In this document: positions 6,946 through 9,363 of the stretch, piece by piece
Layout of the letters: each line of letters begins with the position of its first letter
Numbering within the stretch: the stretch's first letter is position 1
From: an uncultured Bacteroidota bacterium
Lineage (GTDB): Bacteria; Bacteroidota; Bacteroidia; Bacteroidales; P3
Direction: 5' to 3'
Length of the DNA: 9,363 nt
Assembly: GCA_900546465.1 (NCBI GenBank)
Contig: URCX01000077.1
Coordinates: 1-9,363 of the forward strand
The notes under the pieces: model-generated
Seen by the model: only the letters and a program-made list of their open reading frames with translations
Database searches by the model: none
What the model was told of the DNA's origin: nothing
Program-made: the position numbers and the translations under genes

Positions 6946-7478
6946 TGAACAGCAGGAACAAAATCATCATCGATACATACCATTCCCCTTGCGGCGAACT
7001 CTTGCTCGGTTCTTACGAGGGAAAGCTATGCCTTTGTGATTGGAATACACCCGAACGTAAGGAGAAAACAGGCAAGCGAATAAAGACAGGACTTGATGCC
7101 GAATACATGCAAGGTACATCGGAGATATTACAAGTCGTAAAGAATATGCTTGATGAGTATTTCGCAGGAGAATGCAGGACGTTTGACATACCATTGCTTT
7201 TTGTCGGCACAGTTTTTCAGAAACAAGTATGGGAAACCTTGCTTCGCATACCTTACGGCAGCAGTTTGTCATATCAAGTTTTGGCAGCAAGCATAGGTAA
7301 GCCGAAAGCAGTACGGGCAGTAGCCGCAGCGAACGGAGCAAATGCCATATCAATCATCGTGCCATGCCATAGGGTGATAAGCACCGATGGAAGTCTCACC
7401 GGATATGCAGGAGGCTTGCAAGCCAAAAAATTCTTGCTCGATCTGGAAAGAGGAAATAAGCATTTCATATTAAGGTGA
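6945..7478 (+). CDS. ogt: Methylated-DNA--protein-cysteine S-methyltransferase
   Basis: Repairs O6-alkylguanine (and O4-alkylthymine) in DNA by suicidal transfer of the alkyl group to its own cysteine. The 177-residue protein has the two-part layout of the family: an N-terminal ribonuclease-H-like domain (about 1-85), then the DNA-binding/active-site domain. The latter has FQKQVWETLLRIPYG (91-105), the helix-turn-helix segment YQVLAASIGKPKAVRAVAAAN (110-130) with the base-flipping Arg124, the active site PCHRV with nucleophile Cys141, and GSLTGYAGG (149-157). There is no Ada-type transcription-factor domain, so it is a stand-alone Ogt rather than Ada. It lies alone between the terminator of the etf operon and a convergent gene; the short upstream gap must hold its promoter, though none is obvious. 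Confidence 0.95.
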   Translation: MNSRNKIIIDTYHSPCGELLLGSYEGKLCLCDWNTPERKEKTGKRIKTGLDAEYMQGTSEILQVVKNMLDEYFAGECRTFDIPLLFVGTVFQKQVWETLLRIPYGSSLSYQVLAASIGKPKAVRAVAAANGANAISIIVPCHRVISTDGSLTGYAGGLQAKKFLLDLERGNKHFILR

Positions 7479-7520
7479 GCTCGAGTAAATCGAGAATAAC
7501 GAGAACTTATAGCCATTCTA

Positions 7521-7549
7521 TAAAAAAGGGGAGCCGCATGGCTCCCCTT
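7521..7549 (-). terminator. Terminator of the minus-strand surface protein gene
   Basis: A perfect 10-bp stem with arms AAGGGGAGCC (7526-7535) and GGCTCCCCTT (7540-7549) surrounds a GCAT loop. Read on the minus strand, it lies 22 bp after the stop of the surface protein gene and is followed directly by a T-run, so it clearly serves that gene. On the plus strand, what follows (GAAGTGTTTAC) is not T-rich, so it may end ogt transcription only through the stem. Confidence 0.85.
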
Positions 7550-7571
7550 GAAGTGTTTACCGATTGTCTGC

Positions 7572-9363
7572 TTATTCGACTATCAGCTTTTGTGTGTTTA
7601 CTTTGTTGCCGCTTACGATGCGGATGTAATATACGCCGCTTGCATAGTTGCTTGTGTTGAGTTCATAGGTTTCAACGCCTGCCTGAATATCGTCCGTCAG
7701 GATTATTCTGCCTTGTAGGTCGCTGATGATTACTTTGGCGGTGGTTGTCAAGCCTGTCAAACTCAATGTAGCCTTATCCTTTGCAGGGTTAGGGTATATC
7801 ATCGCTTTGATTGCACCGCTTTCTGCATCTGCCAAGCCTGATGTTGCAAGGGTTGTGAAGCTCATTATCTGACCCTCAACCGTGCCGCTTGCTGTTGTAG
7901 CAAATGCTTTGTACTCGTATGCAGTCTCTGCCGTCAGATTGCTAAGCGTTGCGGTAATGTTCTCACCTGTTGCTGCTACTGTTGTCCACTCTGTCGCAGA
8001 GCTTGCTTTGTACATAAAGCCTTGTGCTGTGATTGCTTCACTGCCTGCAGTGATTGTTCCGTTCAAGGTTGCAGCTTCATGATTTATCTCTGTGGCTGCA
8101 AGAGTTACAACAGTTGGCGGAGTTACTACAACAGGTGCTTCAAGGGTTGTGAAGTTTATTATCTGACCCTCGACCGTGCCGCTCACTGTTGTAGCAAATG
8201 CTTTGTACTCGTATGCAGTCTCTGCTGTCAGGTTGTTAACGGTAGCCGATAGGTTTGTTCCTGTTGCGGCTATCGTTGTCCATTCTGCTGCGGAGCTTGC
8301 TTTGTACATAAAGCCTTGGGCTGTGATTGCTTCACTTCCTGCCGTGATTGTACCGTTCAAGGTTGCTCCATTATCTGTGATGTTGCTTGCTGCAAGAGTT
8401 GTAACTTGTGGTGTTACAATTTGTGCTTCTGTTGTGGTGAAGTTAGTGCTTACCCATGGGGATTGACTGCTTTCGCATACCGCTCTTACTTCAACGGTGT
8501 AGGCAGTGCCTGCCGTCAAGCCTGTCAATGTCTTGCTTGTTGCAGTTACGGTCTCAGGTGTACCTCCGTTCAAGCGTACTTCATAGCTGCTTGCCGTTCC
8601 GTTCCAGCTTACATCTGCCGATGTTTGAGTGATATTGCTTGCTGTAAGTGCAGTCGGAGCATCGCAAGGTTCAGGAATATTGCCGGCTTCAACTATAGAT
8701 AAGTTGTCGATTATCGCTCCCGGTTGGTTCCCATCGCTATTATCATTTACCCATACGAAGACTAATTTCTTCAATGTATTAGGCTCGTTAGCTATGGTGG
8801 CACTCATATTTTGAGTTCCTGTCAACATGTTAACGGTGTAATTTGTCGCAGAAGCTGCATTACTCATGATTACATTTGTCGAATATGAAGTATCAGCATA
8901 ATAAGTCCAGGAAGTTGAAGCTTCATATACAGTATCCGCAGGAACCCAAAAGACTTTCAAAAAGTCATAATATTCTTCTCCTACTATTGTCAAATCGAAA
9001 CTGATGGTCAAAGAATCGCTTGTGCCGGTTTGGAAGAGCTTTTCTGCAACTACAACAGAATACGCGTCTATATCATAGTCTGCTGTCGTGCCTCCATCTG
9101 AGGAGATGAACAAGGAACCGCTATGTCCGGCAGGGGAAGTGAATGAACCCACATGCCATTTGTTGGTGCAGGTTCCGTTTTTCAATGTCCAGCCATTGCC
9201 TCCCGAGGCTTCAAAGTCGCAACTGTAAGGCAGAGGAGTAGGAGTAGCTATAATGGATATATTGTCGATTATCGCTCCGGGTTGAGTTCCGATACTGTGG
9301 TCATTTACCCATACGAATACCAACTTCTTTAATGTATTCGGTTCATTTGCTATGGTAACACTC
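7572..9363 (-). CDS. Large T9SS-exported surface protein with tandem jelly-roll and fibronectin III-like domains (5' end outside window)
   Basis: Only the C-terminal 596 or so residues are visible; the frame runs open through the window edge, so the TTG at 9323 is not the real start (the frame upstream reads on as ...NEPNTLKK). In the order read, counting residues from 9323: the end of one jelly-roll (MAM/choice-of-anchor-J-like) domain; a complete second copy at about 31-212 with the typical SCDFE...GW...TNKW pattern; a fibronectin type III domain (219-298); two near-identical fibronectin-like repeats (305-394 and 403-492); and a C-terminal T9SS type A sorting domain (about 502-583) with MIYPNPAKDKATLSL, SDLQGRI and SNYASGVYYIRI, ending QKLIVE. 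The T9SS tail predicts Sec export, passage through the outer membrane and cleavage or anchoring at the cell surface. No catalytic domain is visible; an enzymatic N-terminus could lie outside the window. Role probably adhesive or structural, inferred from domains only. Confidence 0.9.
   Translation of the reverse strand, partial: SVTIANEPNTLKKLVFVWVNDHSIGTQPGAIIDNISIIATPTPLPYSCDFEASGGNGWTLKNGTCTNKWHVGSFTSPAGHSGSLFISSDGGTTADYDIDAYSVVVAEKLFQTGTSDSLTISFDLTIVGEEYYDFLKVFWVPADTVYEASTSWTYYADTSYSTNVIMSNAASATNYTVNMLTGTQNMSATIANEPNTLKKLVFVWVNDNSDGNQPGAIIDNLSIVEAGNIPEPCDAPTALTASNITQTSADVSWNGTASSYEVRLNGGTPETVTATSKTLTGLTAGTAYTVEVRAVCESSQSPWVSTNFTTTEAQIVTPQVTTLAASNITDNGATLNGTITAGSEAITAQGFMYKASSAAEWTTIAATGTNLSATVNNLTAETAYEYKAFATTVSGTVEGQIINFTTLEAPVVVTPPTVVTLAATEINHEAATLNGTITAGSEAITAQGFMYKASSATEWTTVAATGENITATLSNLTAETAYEYKAFATTASGTVEGQIMSFTTLATSGLADAESGAIKAMIYPNPAKDKATLSLTGLTTTAKVIISDLQGRIILTDDIQAGVETYELNTSNYASGVYYIRIVSGNKVNTQKLIVE
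7842..8414 (-). repeat. Two tandem fibronectin III-like repeats within the surface protein
   Basis: Residues 305-394 and 403-492 (counted from 9323) repeat with a 98-residue (294-bp) period. By eye about 72 of 90 positions are identical, including an unbroken run from ATLNG through KASSA and another spanning NLTAE to AFATT. DNA identity is also high (for example around 7856-7945 against 8150-8239), which points to a recent duplication or ongoing homogenisation. Confidence 0.9.
8696..9363 (-). repeat. Tandem jelly-roll domain duplication (558-bp period)
   Basis: 8696-8805 and 9254-9363 encode near-identical segments (ANEPNTLKKLVFVWVND..., QPGAIIDN), spaced exactly 558 bp (186 residues) apart. 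The upstream copy is cut by the window edge; further copies may follow outside. Confidence 0.85.

Noticed and set aside
1..9363. CRISPR array, insertion sequence, integrase, toxin-antitoxin or phage-defence module
   Set aside because: No regularly spaced repeats with unique spacers, no transposase or integrase frames and no terminal inverted repeats with target duplications were seen; all long frames belong to known housekeeping or surface-protein families.

Overview
The window reads as chromosomal DNA from a Bacteroidales-type member of the Bacteroidota. Three things suggest this: a Bacteroidota -7 promoter element (TACCTTTG) ahead of the etf operon, the absence of Shine-Dalgarno sites in front of clear start codons, and a large surface protein ending in a type IX secretion (T9SS) sorting domain. 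Assignment below order level is not possible from the window alone.

Layout: positions 1-652 hold no convincing protein gene. Within this stretch lies a GC-rich island (about 181-330) that ends in a strong hairpin terminator (356-392), possibly a small structured RNA or a decayed gene. Next come a monocistronic clpB (653-2809) that lacks the usual N-terminal Clp_N domain, its own terminator, and an intergenic stretch of short complementary repeats. An operon etfB-etfA-acyl-CoA dehydrogenase (3151-6826) follows, with 32-bp gaps and a terminator. An ogt-type DNA alkyl repair gene (6945-7478) comes next. On the opposite strand, converging on ogt, is the 3' part of a large T9SS-exported repeat protein (7572 to beyond 9363).

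The central operon forms one functional unit: a flavin-dependent acyl-CoA dehydrogenase and its two-subunit electron carrier EtfBA, as in anaerobic acyl-CoA metabolism (for example amino acid fermentation toward short-chain acids). Whether this EtfBA bifurcates electrons cannot be decided here. ClpB (protein disaggregation) and Ogt (alkyl-base repair) are stress or housekeeping genes with their own transcription units. The surface protein carries tandemly duplicated domains and is probably an adhesin-like or cell-surface protein.

No new multi-gene system is evident. The points most worth a second look are the N-domain-less ClpB, the terminator-bounded GC-rich island upstream of it, and the intergenic region with mutually exclusive hairpins upstream of etfB.
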